NCBI RefSeq assembly: GCF_023845585.1
Contig: NZ_JAMQHS010000002.1
Coordinates: 248,001 to 312,000 of the forward strand
Direction of reading: 5' to 3'
DNA from: Clostridium sp. CMCC3677
GTDB lineage: Bacteria > Bacillota > Clostridia > Clostridiales > Clostridiaceae
Length of the DNA stretch: 64,000 nt
A program made the translations under genes and the position numbers. Positions 55,750 to 64,000 of the stretch are shown piece by piece. Numbering within the stretch: the first letter of the stretch is position 1; each line of letters opens with the position of its first letter. The notes under the pieces were generated by a model. It made no database searches and was not told where the DNA came from. It was given only the letters and a program-made list of their open reading frames with translations.

Positions 55750-56619
55750 CTATCTATTTTCTCCCATAAAGAACACTGCAACTGTTCCAGGGCCTGAATG
55801 TGTTCCAATAATAGGTCCTATAGTATTAATCATAATAGATTCTATTCCAAATCTTTCTGTAATTTTATTTGCTACAATTTCTGCTTCTTTCTCTGCATCA
55901 CCATGACTTACAAATATAATATTATTTTCTGATTTATATGTGCCCATTAGTTTTTCCATATTATCAAGAAGCTTGCATAATGACTGTTTACGACCTCTTG
56001 TTTTAGCGATAGGTATAAGTTTTCCTTCATTGTCTACGTGAATGATTGGTTTTACTCCTATTACAGTCCCAAGAATAGCAGTAGTCTTTGATACACGTCC
56101 ACCTCTATATAAATGATTCAAATCATCTACTGTAAAGTATTGACAAACATTAAGCTTGTTTTCTTCAAGCCAAGTAGATATTTCTTCTATGCTTTTGCCA
56201 TTTTTCTTTAATTCTACTGCTTTGTAAACTAAAAGTCCTTCACCTGATGAAACACTTAATGAATCTATAACTATAACTTTACTATCAGGATATGATTCTT
56301 CTAATTCAATAGATGCAATTCTTGTACTATTATAACTTCCACTAAGTCCTGAAGAAAAAGAAATATGTAGTACATCATATCCTTCTTTTAAATATTTTTC
56401 AAATTGCATTTTTGCTTGTTCTGGATTCACTTGAGCTGTTGTTGGCATTGATCCTGAACGCATTTTATCATAAAAATCTTTTATATCTAAAATTTCATCT
56501 CCTACGTATTCCTTGCCGTCCATTTGAAATGACATTGTTAGTAATCCTATGTTATTTTTATCCAAATATTCTTTTGGTAAATCTGCTGTTGTATCTGTTG
56601 TTATAATAAACTTTTTCAT
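55750..56619 (-). CDS. DegV family fatty-acid-binding protein
   Basis: This protein of about 289 residues of the DegV/FakB type binds a fatty acid and presents it to a kinase (FakA) for use in phospholipids. Family blocks: ITTDTTADLPKEYL at the start, TSQVNPEQ-like TTAQVNPEQAKMQF, ISFSSGLSGSYNSTRIA, DSLSVSSGEGLLVYKAVEL and HSGPGTVAVFFMG at the end. I start at ATG 56619, which follows AAGGATGTAGG; an ATG 11 codons earlier lacks a site. No FakA gene is adjacent. Confidence 0.92.
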   Translation of the reverse strand: MKKFIITTDTTADLPKEYLDKNNIGLLTMSFQMDGKEYVGDEILDIKDFYDKMRSGSMPTTAQVNPEQAKMQFEKYLKEGYDVLHISFSSGLSGSYNSTRIASIELEESYPDSKVIVIDSLSVSSGEGLLVYKAVELKKNGKSIEEISTWLEENKLNVCQYFTVDDLNHLYRGGRVSKTTAILGTVIGVKPIIHVDNEGKLIPIAKTRGRKQSLCKLLDNMEKLMGTYKSENNIIFVSHGDAEKEAEIVANKITERFGIESIMINTIGPIIGTHSGPGTVAVFFMGENR

Positions 56620-56972
56620 AAAACCTACATCCTTACTATTATTTAATTTCATACTGCATATTATAAAATAAATTTTTATCTATAAAGATATTCATTAAAT
56701 CTTACACTTTATAATAAAACTCTAATTATGTAAATTATATCATAACCTTATTAAACTATGTATTATAAAATAATAATTTTGTGTGGAAAATCCACTGTTT
56801 TATATTTATACTTTTACTTTCATACACTTTTGTAAAAAAATATCTATATCATTAATCTTTATCATTTTTTTAACAATTATACTTTAAAATAAAATAAAAT
56901 TGTTAAGGCAGCTAAGAAACCATTGATATTTTACATTTCTAACTTAATAATCGCATAAATTCTATGCTGCTC

Positions 56973-57072
56973 TTTTTATTCTTTAGGAGTATTCAAATTA
57001 TATCTTTAAAATACAGTATTATAAAAGTTATCCTCATATTGTCCAACAATATAATTTCCTAAAGAATAAAAA
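56973..57072. repeat. Dispersed inverted-repeat element, copy 3 (100 bp)
   Basis: Exact 15-bp terminal repeats TTTTTATTCTTTAGG (56973-56987) and CCTAAAGAATAAAAA (57058-57072) bound an internal near-palindrome (CTTTTATAATAC/GTATTTTAAAG on the minus strand). The leader block of copies 1 and 2 is absent; instead a short hairpin GCATAAATTCTATGC lies just to the left. The rest of the 56653-57207 gap is AT-rich with no gene. Confidence 0.75.
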
Positions 57073-57073
57073 A

Positions 57074-57115
57074 ATACAATTAAAGGAGTTTACAATTAAT
57101 CTCCTTTAATTGTAT
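57074..57115 (-). terminator. Terminator of the hpd operon, adjoining the repeat
   Basis: Perfect 15-bp arms ATACAATTAAAGGAG/CTCCTTTAATTGTAT are followed on the minus strand by TTTTTTTATTC, again supplied by the repeat element. Confidence 0.9.
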
Positions 57116-57207
57116 GCTTACTTAATAATATTATACTACAAGTACTATTGTTAAAATATACTAATAAAATTTAATTTTTAAACTAAACTCTGTTTTAGTA
57201 TGATTAT

Positions 57208-58149
57208 TTAAAAACTTGTTTCACTTCCAACATAACATGCTATTTTTCTATCTAAATATATGTCTTGAAGCTCATCTAATTTATCTTCACTAGTTGGTTC
57301 ATCATTACTATAGCTATATTTTTTTCCAAGTTGAGTCCATTTCGAATCTCCCATTCTATGAAATGGTAGTAAATTTATTTCATAAATTCCTAAACCATTC
57401 ATAAAATCAGCTGTTGCTATTGCATTTTCTACAGTATCATTAAAATCACGAATAACTGGCATTCTAATAACTAATCTACCTTGCCAATTAGAATTTATTA
57501 GTTCTTTTATATTTTTAAGAATTAAATCATTATATACCCCTGTTTTTTCTTTATGTTTTTTGCTATCCATATGCTTAACATCTATAAACGCAAAATCTAC
57601 ATATTTCATTCCTTCTAAAAATATATCTGTATCTACAAATGCTGTAGTTTCAATTGCAGTATTAATATACATTTCTTTGCACTTTTTTAACGTGTCTATT
57701 AAAAACTCATTTTGATAAAAAGGTTCCCCCCCGCTAAATGTAACGCCTCCATTTGAGCCCCAAAATTGCCTATCTCTATTTAAAATTTTTAACAAAGAAT
57801 CTACGGTGTAATACTTTCCACAAATTCTTAATGCTTCATTATAACATACTTTAGCGCATTCAAAGCTAGTACAATTTTCACATACACTCCAATCAATATT
57901 TAATGAATTATCATCTTTAAAAGATATTGCTTTTTTTTCACAAGCTTTTTCACATCTCTTACATCCTTGGTCATACTTGCACTTTCCTTCGGCAAACATT
58001 ATTTTTTCTTTTTTGGTCCAACTTTCTGGATTTGCACACCATTCGCATTTTAAAAAACAACCACTAAAAAAGCAACTAGTTCTACATCCTGGACCATCAT
58101 GTACAGAATAACTTTGAATATCAAAAATTAATCCCTTATCTTTATGCAT
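57208..58149 (-). CDS. hpdA: Glycyl radical enzyme activase, HpdA-like
   Basis: This 313-residue radical SAM activase generates the glycyl radical in HpdB. The radical SAM cluster motif CFLKCEWC uses Cys31, Cys35 and Cys38. Two ferredoxin-type clusters follow (CKYDQGCKRCEKAC from residue 57, then CENCTSFECAKVC), which is the architecture of activases for HpdB and similar enzymes rather than the short PFL type. GGVTFSGGEPFYQ and VIRMPVIRDFND are further family blocks. AGGAGGGG precedes the ATG. It is the last gene of the operon, 40 bases after the transporter. Confidence 0.93.
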   Translation of the reverse strand: MHKDKGLIFDIQSYSVHDGPGCRTSCFFSGCFLKCEWCANPESWTKKEKIMFAEGKCKYDQGCKRCEKACEKKAISFKDDNSLNIDWSVCENCTSFECAKVCYNEALRICGKYYTVDSLLKILNRDRQFWGSNGGVTFSGGEPFYQNEFLIDTLKKCKEMYINTAIETTAFVDTDIFLEGMKYVDFAFIDVKHMDSKKHKEKTGVYNDLILKNIKELINSNWQGRLVIRMPVIRDFNDTVENAIATADFMNGLGIYEINLLPFHRMGDSKWTQLGKKYSYSNDEPTSEDKLDELQDIYLDRKIACYVGSETSF

Positions 58150-58189
58150 AAATGTTCCCCTCCTTATAACAATATTTTAAATTAATAAT

Positions 58190-59458
58190 TTACTTATTGT
58201 TCTTAACTGAAAGTGGTAACATAATTGCAACAATTGTTGAAAAAACAAATGCACAAGCTGCAAATATTATTGAATTAAAATAGCTTCCTGATAAATCATA
58301 TAAATATGCACCCATGAAACTACCAACTGCTGGACCTATAGCCATTACTATTAATGTTGCAAGTCCCCATATTTTACCCAATGTTTTATTACCATATATA
58401 GAACCTGCGTATCCTGCTACACCACCTGGTTCTATTGCCCAATATATAGCAAAAAGAATACAAGATATTATTCCAAATACAATAGATTTTTTAGTCATAA
58501 GTAAAAATGCACAAGCCAATAATCCAATTATAGGTGCAAATATTAACATAACTTTTCTAGCTTTAGCTTCGTTATTATTGTATTTTCCAACCATTTTATC
58601 AGCTATTCTTCCCATAATAGGCATAGTAAATATTCCTGCTATTCCTATTATTATATAAAGATTAGTTGCGGTACTTAGTGACATTTTTACATCAACATTC
58701 CAAAATTTAACCACTTGAGTCCAAATTAAAAACTCTCCAAGCATACTGCCTAAAAAAGTTAAAATAGCTCCCCAAATTGGGAATATACTAAAAGCTTCTT
58801 TTACTGTCCAAATCTTTCCTGAATCTTTATTAACATTTGACTTAATAGAATCTATTCCAAAAGGTTCAAGTTCATAGTCCTCTGGATTTTTCTTTGCTAC
58901 AGCTGCTGCAATTATAAGTGCAATAAGAACTACTATTGCTAATCCTCTCATTGCAGTTCTCCAGTCTGTAAAATTAAGTACTTGTTTAACAAGAAGACTC
59001 AATACTACTTGAGCTACTGGAGCTCCCATAAATGCAATTCCCCACATACTAGCATAAGATTTTCCTACATACCATTTTCGTACAGAAACAGTTGATGAAA
59101 CCCAAAGCATACCTGTTCCAATTCCAGCAAAAATAGCGTATGGAATTAAATAACCTAAATAACTTTGAGCATAACTTGTTACAAAAAAGCCTAGGCAAGC
59201 ACATACTGATCCTATTGCATATGCAGGCTTTGTTCCCCACTTATCAATTATCATTCCACTAAAATAAGCAGTAATTGCATAAACTGTCATCATTAAAGAA
59301 TATCCCAAAGTAAGCTGCGAAGATTGCCAGCCTAAATTTTGTGACATTGGCACTTGCAATACAGAGAAAGTTGATCTGAAACCAAATAAGCAAAAAACGG
59401 CTAGCCATGAGGCTAGTACAACCATATGACCTAAATGATTAGCATTTTTTTGTTCCAT
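58190..59458 (-). CDS. MFS transporter, probable arylacetate importer
   Basis: This 422-residue major facilitator carrier has 12 helices. The loop 2-3 motif reads GMIIDKWGTKPAYAIG and loop 8-9 GRIADKMVGKYNNN, resembling the oxalate/formate antiporter (OFA) group. Its place between hpdC and hpdA suggests it imports 4-hydroxyphenylacetate or exports the product; that is inference. A hairpin precedes it (59484-59516). AAGGAG precedes the ATG. Confidence 0.88.
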   Translation of the reverse strand: MEQKNANHLGHMVVLASWLAVFCLFGFRSTFSVLQVPMSQNLGWQSSQLTLGYSLMMTVYAITAYFSGMIIDKWGTKPAYAIGSVCACLGFFVTSYAQSYLGYLIPYAIFAGIGTGMLWVSSTVSVRKWYVGKSYASMWGIAFMGAPVAQVVLSLLVKQVLNFTDWRTAMRGLAIVVLIALIIAAAVAKKNPEDYELEPFGIDSIKSNVNKDSGKIWTVKEAFSIFPIWGAILTFLGSMLGEFLIWTQVVKFWNVDVKMSLSTATNLYIIIGIAGIFTMPIMGRIADKMVGKYNNNEAKARKVMLIFAPIIGLLACAFLLMTKKSIVFGIISCILFAIYWAIEPGGVAGYAGSIYGNKTLGKIWGLATLIVMAIGPAVGSFMGAYLYDLSGSYFNSIIFAACAFVFSTIVAIMLPLSVKNNK

Positions 59459-59483
59459 ACTTTTACTCCTTTTTTAAAGTAAT

Positions 59484-59516
59484 AAGAGAGTATGTTAAGT
59501 TTTAGCACACTCTCTT
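59484..59516 (-). promoter_or_regulatory. Intercistronic stem-loop between hpdC and the MFS gene
   Basis: The 8-bp arms AAGAGAGT/ACTCTCTT plus inner TG/CA pairs have no T-run on the minus strand. It may stabilise hpdBC mRNA or partly terminate, giving more decarboxylase than transporter. Confidence 0.6.
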
Positions 59517-59551
59517 TAATTTTCAAATCATATTTGGTTATCTTTCAGTTA

Positions 59552-59836
59552 TTATTTTTTATCATCTAATTTATTATTTTTATACCCTTCACAAGTAGCG
59601 GCACTTAAATCTCCAAATGTCCAAGCTTCGATCTTTAACCCTGTACAAGTTCCCATATTATCTTTATCAGGATTCTTAAAATTAGCACAATTTCTGCACT
59701 TGTGAGCTTCATTAAAATTATTGCAAATAGGTGTATCTATAAATATCATTTGATTAGATATTCTGCAAATTCCTTTTGCTGCATCTATTGATGAAAAATT
59801 TAAGCAATCATTGTGTTTCATATTTTCATTAGCCAT
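59552..59836 (-). CDS. hpdC: 4-hydroxyphenylacetate decarboxylase small subunit
   Basis: This 94-residue iron-sulfur subunit binds HpdB. Candidate ligands His8, Cys11, Cys24, Cys38 and then Cys47, Cys50, Cys64, Cys82 match the known arrangement of two [4Fe-4S] clusters in HpdC, one with a His ligand and one with four Cys. HNDCLNFSSIDAAKGICR and CRNCANFKN are close to the family pattern. Presence of this subunit separates HPA decarboxylase from other arylacetate decarboxylases, which lack it. It starts seven bases after hpdB stops. Confidence 0.94.
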   Translation of the reverse strand: MANENMKHNDCLNFSSIDAAKGICRISNQMIFIDTPICNNFNEAHKCRNCANFKNPDKDNMGTCTGLKIEAWTFGDLSAATCEGYKNNKLDDKK

Positions 59837-59842
59837 TTTTTA

Positions 59843-62560
59843 TTACACCCCTTCATATTCAGTTCTTGAAATAACTTCATCTTGTATTGGCTTACCAATT
59901 TCACACCAGTATTGTGTAAATCCAGCAACACGAACCATTAAATCTCTATAATTTTCTGGTTTAACTTGAGCTTCCTTTAATACCTTTGAATCTACAACAT
60001 TATATTGAATGTGATATCCACCTTTTCTCATATAAGAGCGTGTTAAATCTAATAGCTTCTTAGATCCTTCTACTCCTTTAATTGCACTTGGATGAATCTT
60101 CAAATTCATTTGTGAGTTTTGAGATCTGCTATGATCCCAAACTGTAGCAGATGTAAATAATGCATACGGTCCATTCTTATCTGTTCCTGGATAAGCTGAC
60201 ATAGATCCATCTGCATAAGTTGTACCAGCCAAACGTCCATCTGTAGTTGCAAGGGTTGCTGCCCCTTGTGCTCCATGAGTTGAAACAGAAATTTGACAAG
60301 CATACATCTTCTTGCCATATAATGATTCATAATTATGGCATACATCACAGAACCAATCTTCATAATTCTTTAATATATCATCAACGTATGGATCATCATT
60401 TCCATATTTAGGTGCTAATAAACACTCTCCATAAATATCGTCATATTTAGAACTAATATCAGCTTTTTCTTGGTCTGCTAATGAATAGCTTCCTATTTCC
60501 TCTGCAGTTTTAAATCCAAAGTTATTAAGCATTGCTTCTTTCATTTCGTCAAGGGTATATTTTTTGTCATCATATACAAGCTTCTTTAATGACGCTAAAC
60601 TATTTATGGTATTAATAGTTCCACAACTTTCTATATTGTAAGTTGCATTAAATCTATATCCTAAGTTCCCAATGTGTTTACCTGTATCTAAACAATTTGG
60701 TTTTAATAATGAATTCACAATTGACATATTTTTTTTGCGCCAAACATCATGTTGAATATTATTAGTCTTAGCAAGTACATCACAAGTCACTTTATAATAC
60801 TCTTTAAATTGGTCAACTAATTCTTCAAATGTTTCTAGTTTTTTATTATGCGCAGGGTACACTTGTGAATTAGTTCTGTAATCCTTTCCATTGGTCAGTA
60901 CAAGTTCTAACACCTTTGGATTAGCAATAAAGTGTACTCCAACAGAAGTAGGCTGTCCTGCTCCGCCTGGAATATCATATTTTTCTCCGTTTAGAGTAAG
61001 TTCTTTCCAAGTACAAGGAGAAGTCTCAAGACATCCGCCTATTGCAACTGACCTTGCCTCTTCAATGGTCATTCCTTCATCACCATATTGATTCATCATA
61101 AATTCTATTGCACCACGATTATTCATCCAAGCTGGATAACCTGAACCTGTTTTGTCACATTCAATACATTTTAGTAAGAATTCTTCTGGTAACTTTTCAT
61201 CATAAAAACATGATAATGTAGGTTGAGGTGTTGAACATGTAATACCTGCTTCTACTATTAAATATTCCAATCTATTCGCTGCTGAACTTCCATCTTTTTT
61301 AAGCCCACCAATAGTTAAATTGTTAAATGTATTTCCTGAAAGAACGCCTCCAACAACACCTGTTGAAGCAAAGCAATCAATACATGTAAATTTAACTCTA
61401 TGAAGCTCTAAAAGTTCTAATACTTCTTTTTCTGTTATTCTTCCATTTTCTATATCTTGTTTAAACCAAGGATATAATACTTGTCCTACTCTTCCTGGTG
61501 ATAATCCAGAAATAGCATCTTCATTGATTACTGCTATGTGAATAATATAAGTCAATTGAAGAGCTTCTCTAAATGTACGTGGTTGTTTATGAGAAATCCA
61601 GCCTAAACATTCAGCAATTTCAAGATATTCTTCTTTTTGAGCCTCATTTTTTTCAATTGCAGCTAAATCTCTAGCATGCTTTTCATAGTTTAATATCCAA
61701 TTTTGAATACCTTCTAAAGTTATTTTAACAGCTTCATAAAAATATAGACGGTCCATACCTACAAGTCCGTCTCCATCGGCATTTCCAGCAACTTTTTTCT
61801 TGCATTCAGTAGCCATATCAATTAATCCATCAAAACCATATTGTAATGGGTAATAGTAATTTACAACTTCTCTTCCTTGAGGTAATGTAAAACCTGAATC
61901 AAACATACAAATTAAAGATTTCATGATATTTTCTTTTATTTCATAGTCTGGTACCATTTGTTCATATTTATGTCCCAAATCATCTACAGATCTATCAACC
62001 CATTCTTTGGCAAGCTTAACTAATACAGGTATTTCCTCTTGTCTCATTCCAAATTTACCTGCTATAGAAACTACTTTACCAAAACTTTTAGTAACATTTC
62101 CTCCACCAGTACCAAATTTACTTAACTCTCCAGCACTAGCACTACCTCTATTTAAAGCTTCCTTGTATAATTCGTCTTCTTTAGCTACAAAAAAGCCTTC
62201 TGAAAGCCAAGGCATTGGGAATGATCCTCTATAATAATTAGTTTTTTGCATAACTAATTTTTCACCAGGTATAATATTAGGTGTTAAATGAGAATAAGCG
62301 CATTTAAGAGATTCAGCTCTTCTCACTATATCTACTTCACCTTCTAATTCATTCCATCTTCTGTTATACCAATATGGGAATTCAGTATTTGCAGTAGATA
62401 AAGTGTCATAATAAATTTCTCTTAATCTTTTAGCTCTAGGAGTTGGCTCTTTTTGTACTTCACGTGTTGTCATTTCTTCTGGAGCATCTCCACCAAATTG
62501 AAAATTAATTGGTAACCCTTTTTCAGCTAAAATATCAGCTAACTTTACTTTTTTATTCAT
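59843..62560 (-). CDS. hpdB: 4-hydroxyphenylacetate decarboxylase, glycyl radical subunit
   Basis: This protein of about 905 residues is the catalytic subunit of HPA decarboxylase, which converts 4-hydroxyphenylacetate (from tyrosine) to p-cresol and CO2. The thiyl-radical Cys and neighbouring Glu lie in GGCLETSPC near residue 510, and the glycyl radical Gly in [10 protein letters not shown], 25 residues from the C-terminus. [10 protein letters not shown] and [15 protein letters not shown] also fit. I start at ATG 62560, nine bases after GGGAGGAG; an upstream ATG would read through that site. It has no encapsulation peptide, so it is not expected in the microcompartment. Confidence 0.94.
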   Translation of the reverse strand: MNKKVKLADILAEKGLPINFQFGGDAPEEMTTREVQKEPTPRAKRLREIYYDTLSTANTEFPYWYNRRWNELEGEVDIVRRAESLKCAYSHLTPNIIPGEKLVMQKTNYYRGSFPMPWLSEGFFVAKEDELYKEALNRGSASAGELSKFGTGGGNVTKSFGKVVSIAGKFGMRQEEIPVLVKLAKEWVDRSVDDLGHKYEQMVPDYEIKENIMKSLICMFDSGFTLPQGREVVNYYYPLQYGFDGLIDMATECKKKVAGNADGDGLVGMDRLYFYEAVKITLEGIQNWILNYEKHARDLAAIEKNEAQKEEYLEIAECLGWISHKQPRTFREALQLTYIIHIAVINEDAISGLSPGRVGQVLYPWFKQDIENGRITEKEVLELLELHRVKFTCIDCFASTGVVGGVLSGNTFNNLTIGGLKKDGSSAANRLEYLIVEAGITCSTPQPTLSCFYDEKLPEEFLLKCIECDKTGSGYPAWMNNRGAIEFMMNQYGDEGMTIEEARSVAIGGCLETSPCTWKELTLNGEKYDIPGGAGQPTSVGVHFIANPKVLELVLTNGKDYRTNSQVYPAHNKKLETFEELVDQFKEYYKVTCDVLAKTNNIQHDVWRKKNMSIVNSLLKPNCLDTGKHIGNLGYRFNATYNIESCGTINTINSLASLKKLVYDDKKYTLDEMKEAMLNNFGFKTAEEIGSYSLADQEKADISSKYDDIYGECLLAPKYGNDDPYVDDILKNYEDWFCDVCHNYESLYGKKMYACQISVSTHGAQGAATLATTDGRLAGTTYADGSMSAYPGTDKNGPYALFTSATVWDHSRSQNSQMNLKIHPSAIKGVEGSKKLLDLTRSYMRKGGYHIQYNVVDSKVLKEAQVKPENYRDLMVRVAGFTQYWCEIGKPIQDEVISRTEYEGV

Positions 62561-62803
62561 ATCATAATACTCCTCCCTTTTTATATGCATAATAATTACT
62601 TTTTATCTTGAAATCAGCATCCATAATATTCCTAATAATTCAAGAATATAACAGGTGCTATTCCATGATACAAATTTCTATTTAGATGAAATCAAAACTT
62701 CACCTACAACTTAGAAATTTATTTTTTATTTGCCTTTATATTTAAATTCTATGTCCTCAATATCATTCTTATAATTAAACCAAAGTTGTAATAAATACCT
62801 ACA

Positions 62804-62849
62804 AAAAATAAAACAATATACAACTTAAGTTGTATATTGTTTTATTTTT
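62804..62849. terminator. Terminator between the HD-GYP gene and the hpd operon
   Basis: An almost perfect palindrome (AAAAATAAAACAATATACAA and complement around CTTAAG) has A/T runs at both ends. It ends the upstream minus-strand unit, so hpdB needs its own promoter within 62561-62800, which I cannot pinpoint. Confidence 0.92.
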
Positions 62850-62910
62850 CCAAAAAGCAAGCTACTCAAACTAGAAATTATACTCTTAGTTTAAGCAGCC
62901 ACTTTCACCA

Positions 62911-63819
62911 TTAATTATAGTTTATACTTTCAATAAATTTTTCATCTTCTAATACTTGTTTTATAGCCTCAATAACTTCTGTATTCAAGTCTCCTTTTTC
63001 ACATTCATTACTTAATTTAAGTATACTAGCCTCATTATCTTTCAATTCATCTAATAACTCAATAAATCTATTTACTGTAATCAATATCTTTAGGTTTTGT
63101 GACATTTCACTAGAAGTTAAACCATCTGGGAATCCCTTACCATTCATTTTTTCATGATGATTTCTTATCATTACTTTTAACCACTTGGACATATTCAAAT
63201 CTGAAATAATATTTTCTCCCATTTCCACATGTTCCAACAATGTATTAGAAAAAATTTTACCTATATCATGTAAATATGCACCTAGTATTAATTGTTTCAT
63301 TTCTTCGTCATTTAAAAATAATATCTTACCAACTTTTTCACAGTAGTTTTTTACATTTTTACAGTGTAAATATAACTTTTTATCTTTTAATCTTATAATA
63401 TTTAATAAGCATATAGCCACCTTATCTATTTGTTCCATATTATCAAATACTCTTTTAGATTTTACAGCCCAATCAATTCTATTTTTTAATTCTTGATAAA
63501 CAATAGGCTTTGATAAAAACACATCTGCCCCAACATTAAATCCTCGCATTCTATCTTCAACCTCATTTAATACTGTTAACATTATAATAGGAATATTTTG
63601 AGTTTCTTGATTTTCTTTTAATTTTTTACATGTTTCAAATCCATTCATTCCTGGTAACATAACATCCAAAAGAATTACATCCGGTTTAACATTTCTAGCT
63701 AATTTAAAACCCTCAAATCCATCAAATGCTAAGTATACACAATAGCCCCATGTATATAGTAAATCCTTAATTATTTCGCAATTTTGCTTGTTGTCATCTA
63801 TAATCAATGCTTTATCCAT
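62911..63819 (-). CDS. Response regulator with HD-GYP-type output domain
   Basis: This 302-residue protein has a receiver domain (IDDNKQN, phospho-Asp in DVILLDVMLPGMNGFE, KPI Lys), then an HD-GYP-like domain with HCKNV, AYLHDIGKI, HVEMGENII and HHEKMNGKGFPDGL (GFP in place of GYP). Metal-binding His/Asp positions look intact, so cyclic-di-GMP phosphodiesterase activity is plausible. It follows a histidine kinase gene by 27 bases, and they are probably a pair. GGAG precedes the ATG. Confidence 0.88.
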   Translation of the reverse strand: MDKALIIDDNKQNCEIIKDLLYTWGYCVYLAFDGFEGFKLARNVKPDVILLDVMLPGMNGFETCKKLKENQETQNIPIIMLTVLNEVEDRMRGFNVGADVFLSKPIVYQELKNRIDWAVKSKRVFDNMEQIDKVAICLLNIIRLKDKKLYLHCKNVKNYCEKVGKILFLNDEEMKQLILGAYLHDIGKIFSNTLLEHVEMGENIISDLNMSKWLKVMIRNHHEKMNGKGFPDGLTSSEMSQNLKILITVNRFIELLDELKDNEASILKLSNECEKGDLNTEVIEAIKQVLEDEKFIESINYN

Positions 63820-63846
63820 GATTTTCCACTCCGTGTTATTGATATT

Positions 63847-64000
63847 TTAATTTATACTAGGAACTATAGTATCACTATTATCTTCTCTTTGAACTGGTAT
63901 AGTAACTATAACCTTTGTTCCAATATTTATATTGCTTATCAAAAATATTTCACCTCCATGCATCTCAACTAATTTTTTAGTTAAAGGTAACCCAAGTCCA
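63847..64000 (-). CDS. Histidine kinase, C-terminal fragment at window edge
   Basis: Only about 50 C-terminal residues are visible. They read GLGLPLTKKLVEMHGGEIFL, then IGTKVIVTIPV and a short polar tail ending at a TAA at 63847. This is the G2 box and end of a HATPase domain. The gene continues beyond 64000. It is immediately upstream of the receiver/HD-GYP gene. Confidence 0.88.
   Translation of the reverse strand, partial: GLGLPLTKKLVEMHGGEIFLISNINIGTKVIVTIPVQREDNSDTIVPSIN

Noticed and set aside
59843..62560. HpdB as the missing glycyl-radical signature enzyme of the microcompartment
   Set aside because: It is about 17 kb from the BMC operon, has its own activase and small subunit, lacks an encapsulation-type extension, and its product is p-cresol rather than an aldehyde.

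Overview
The window looks like the chromosome of a low-GC, strictly anaerobic, spore-former-type Firmicute, most likely Clostridium sensu stricto. Evidence: very AT-rich DNA and codon use, strong AGGAGG-type ribosome sites, frequent TTG/GTG starts, two clostridial-type chemoreceptors, an S-box riboswitch, glycyl-radical chemistry and a Pdu-like bacterial microcompartment (BMC) operon. No phage, transposase, CRISPR array or rRNA was seen; the only RNA gene found is one tRNA-Cys.

Layout. 1-3 kb: the start of a DtxR-family repressor diverging from feoAB, with a perfect 16-bp inverted repeat in the feo leader. 3.2-5.8 kb: a chemoreceptor and a TraX-like membrane protein. 5.9-10.8 kb: an ABC-2 exporter with its own two-component system. 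11-13 kb: superoxide dismutase and two unknown small genes. 13.4-18.9 kb: a complete five-gene dipeptide/oligopeptide ABC importer with a structured leader. 19-24 kb: YccF, a DUF218 protein, a P-loop kinase-like protein, tRNA-Cys, a decayed DUF3592-like gene, a CHAP-domain protein and a membrane-anchored lipase. 24.3-25.9 kb: an NhaC-family transporter under a SAM-I riboswitch, so probably a methionine transporter (MetT). 26.4-29.3 kb: a second two-component system preceded by a dispersed repeat. 29.8-32.7 kb: a divergent CsoR-like protein, a small peptide, a CmpB-type membrane protein and the tRNA-editing protein AlaX.

32.7-42.4 kb is the most distinctive region: a one-direction BMC operon. 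Running from 42.4 kb down, it encodes an iron alcohol dehydrogenase, PduB-, PduK- and two nearly identical PduA-like shell proteins, PduL, EutJ, a flavoprotein-like protein, an EutN vertex protein, a CoA-acylating aldehyde dehydrogenase, PduS and PduT. It has a full shell and a full aldehyde-processing core, but no signature enzyme (no diol dehydratase, ethanolamine lyase or glycyl-radical lyase) and no local regulator. The substrate is therefore undefined: an alcohol such as ethanol, or an aldehyde made by an enzyme encoded elsewhere.

42.8-56.6 kb: cystine transporter TcyP, a TetM-like ribosomal-protection GTPase, a secreted hydrolase, exonuclease III, a second chemoreceptor (dCache), a YgiQ radical-SAM protein and a DegV fatty-acid-binding protein. 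57.2-62.6 kb: an arylacetate decarboxylase operon (hpdB, hpdC, an MFS transporter, hpdA) that should turn 4-hydroxyphenylacetate into p-cresol. 62.9-64 kb: a receiver/HD-GYP protein and the end of a histidine kinase.

A roughly 100-bp element with 13-15-bp terminal inverted repeats occurs three times (29438-29536, 55461-55558, 56973-57072). Two copies adjoin a second conserved block of about 85 bp lying just upstream of a gene on the minus strand. This family is the best candidate here for something undescribed, alongside the BMC operon with no signature enzyme.
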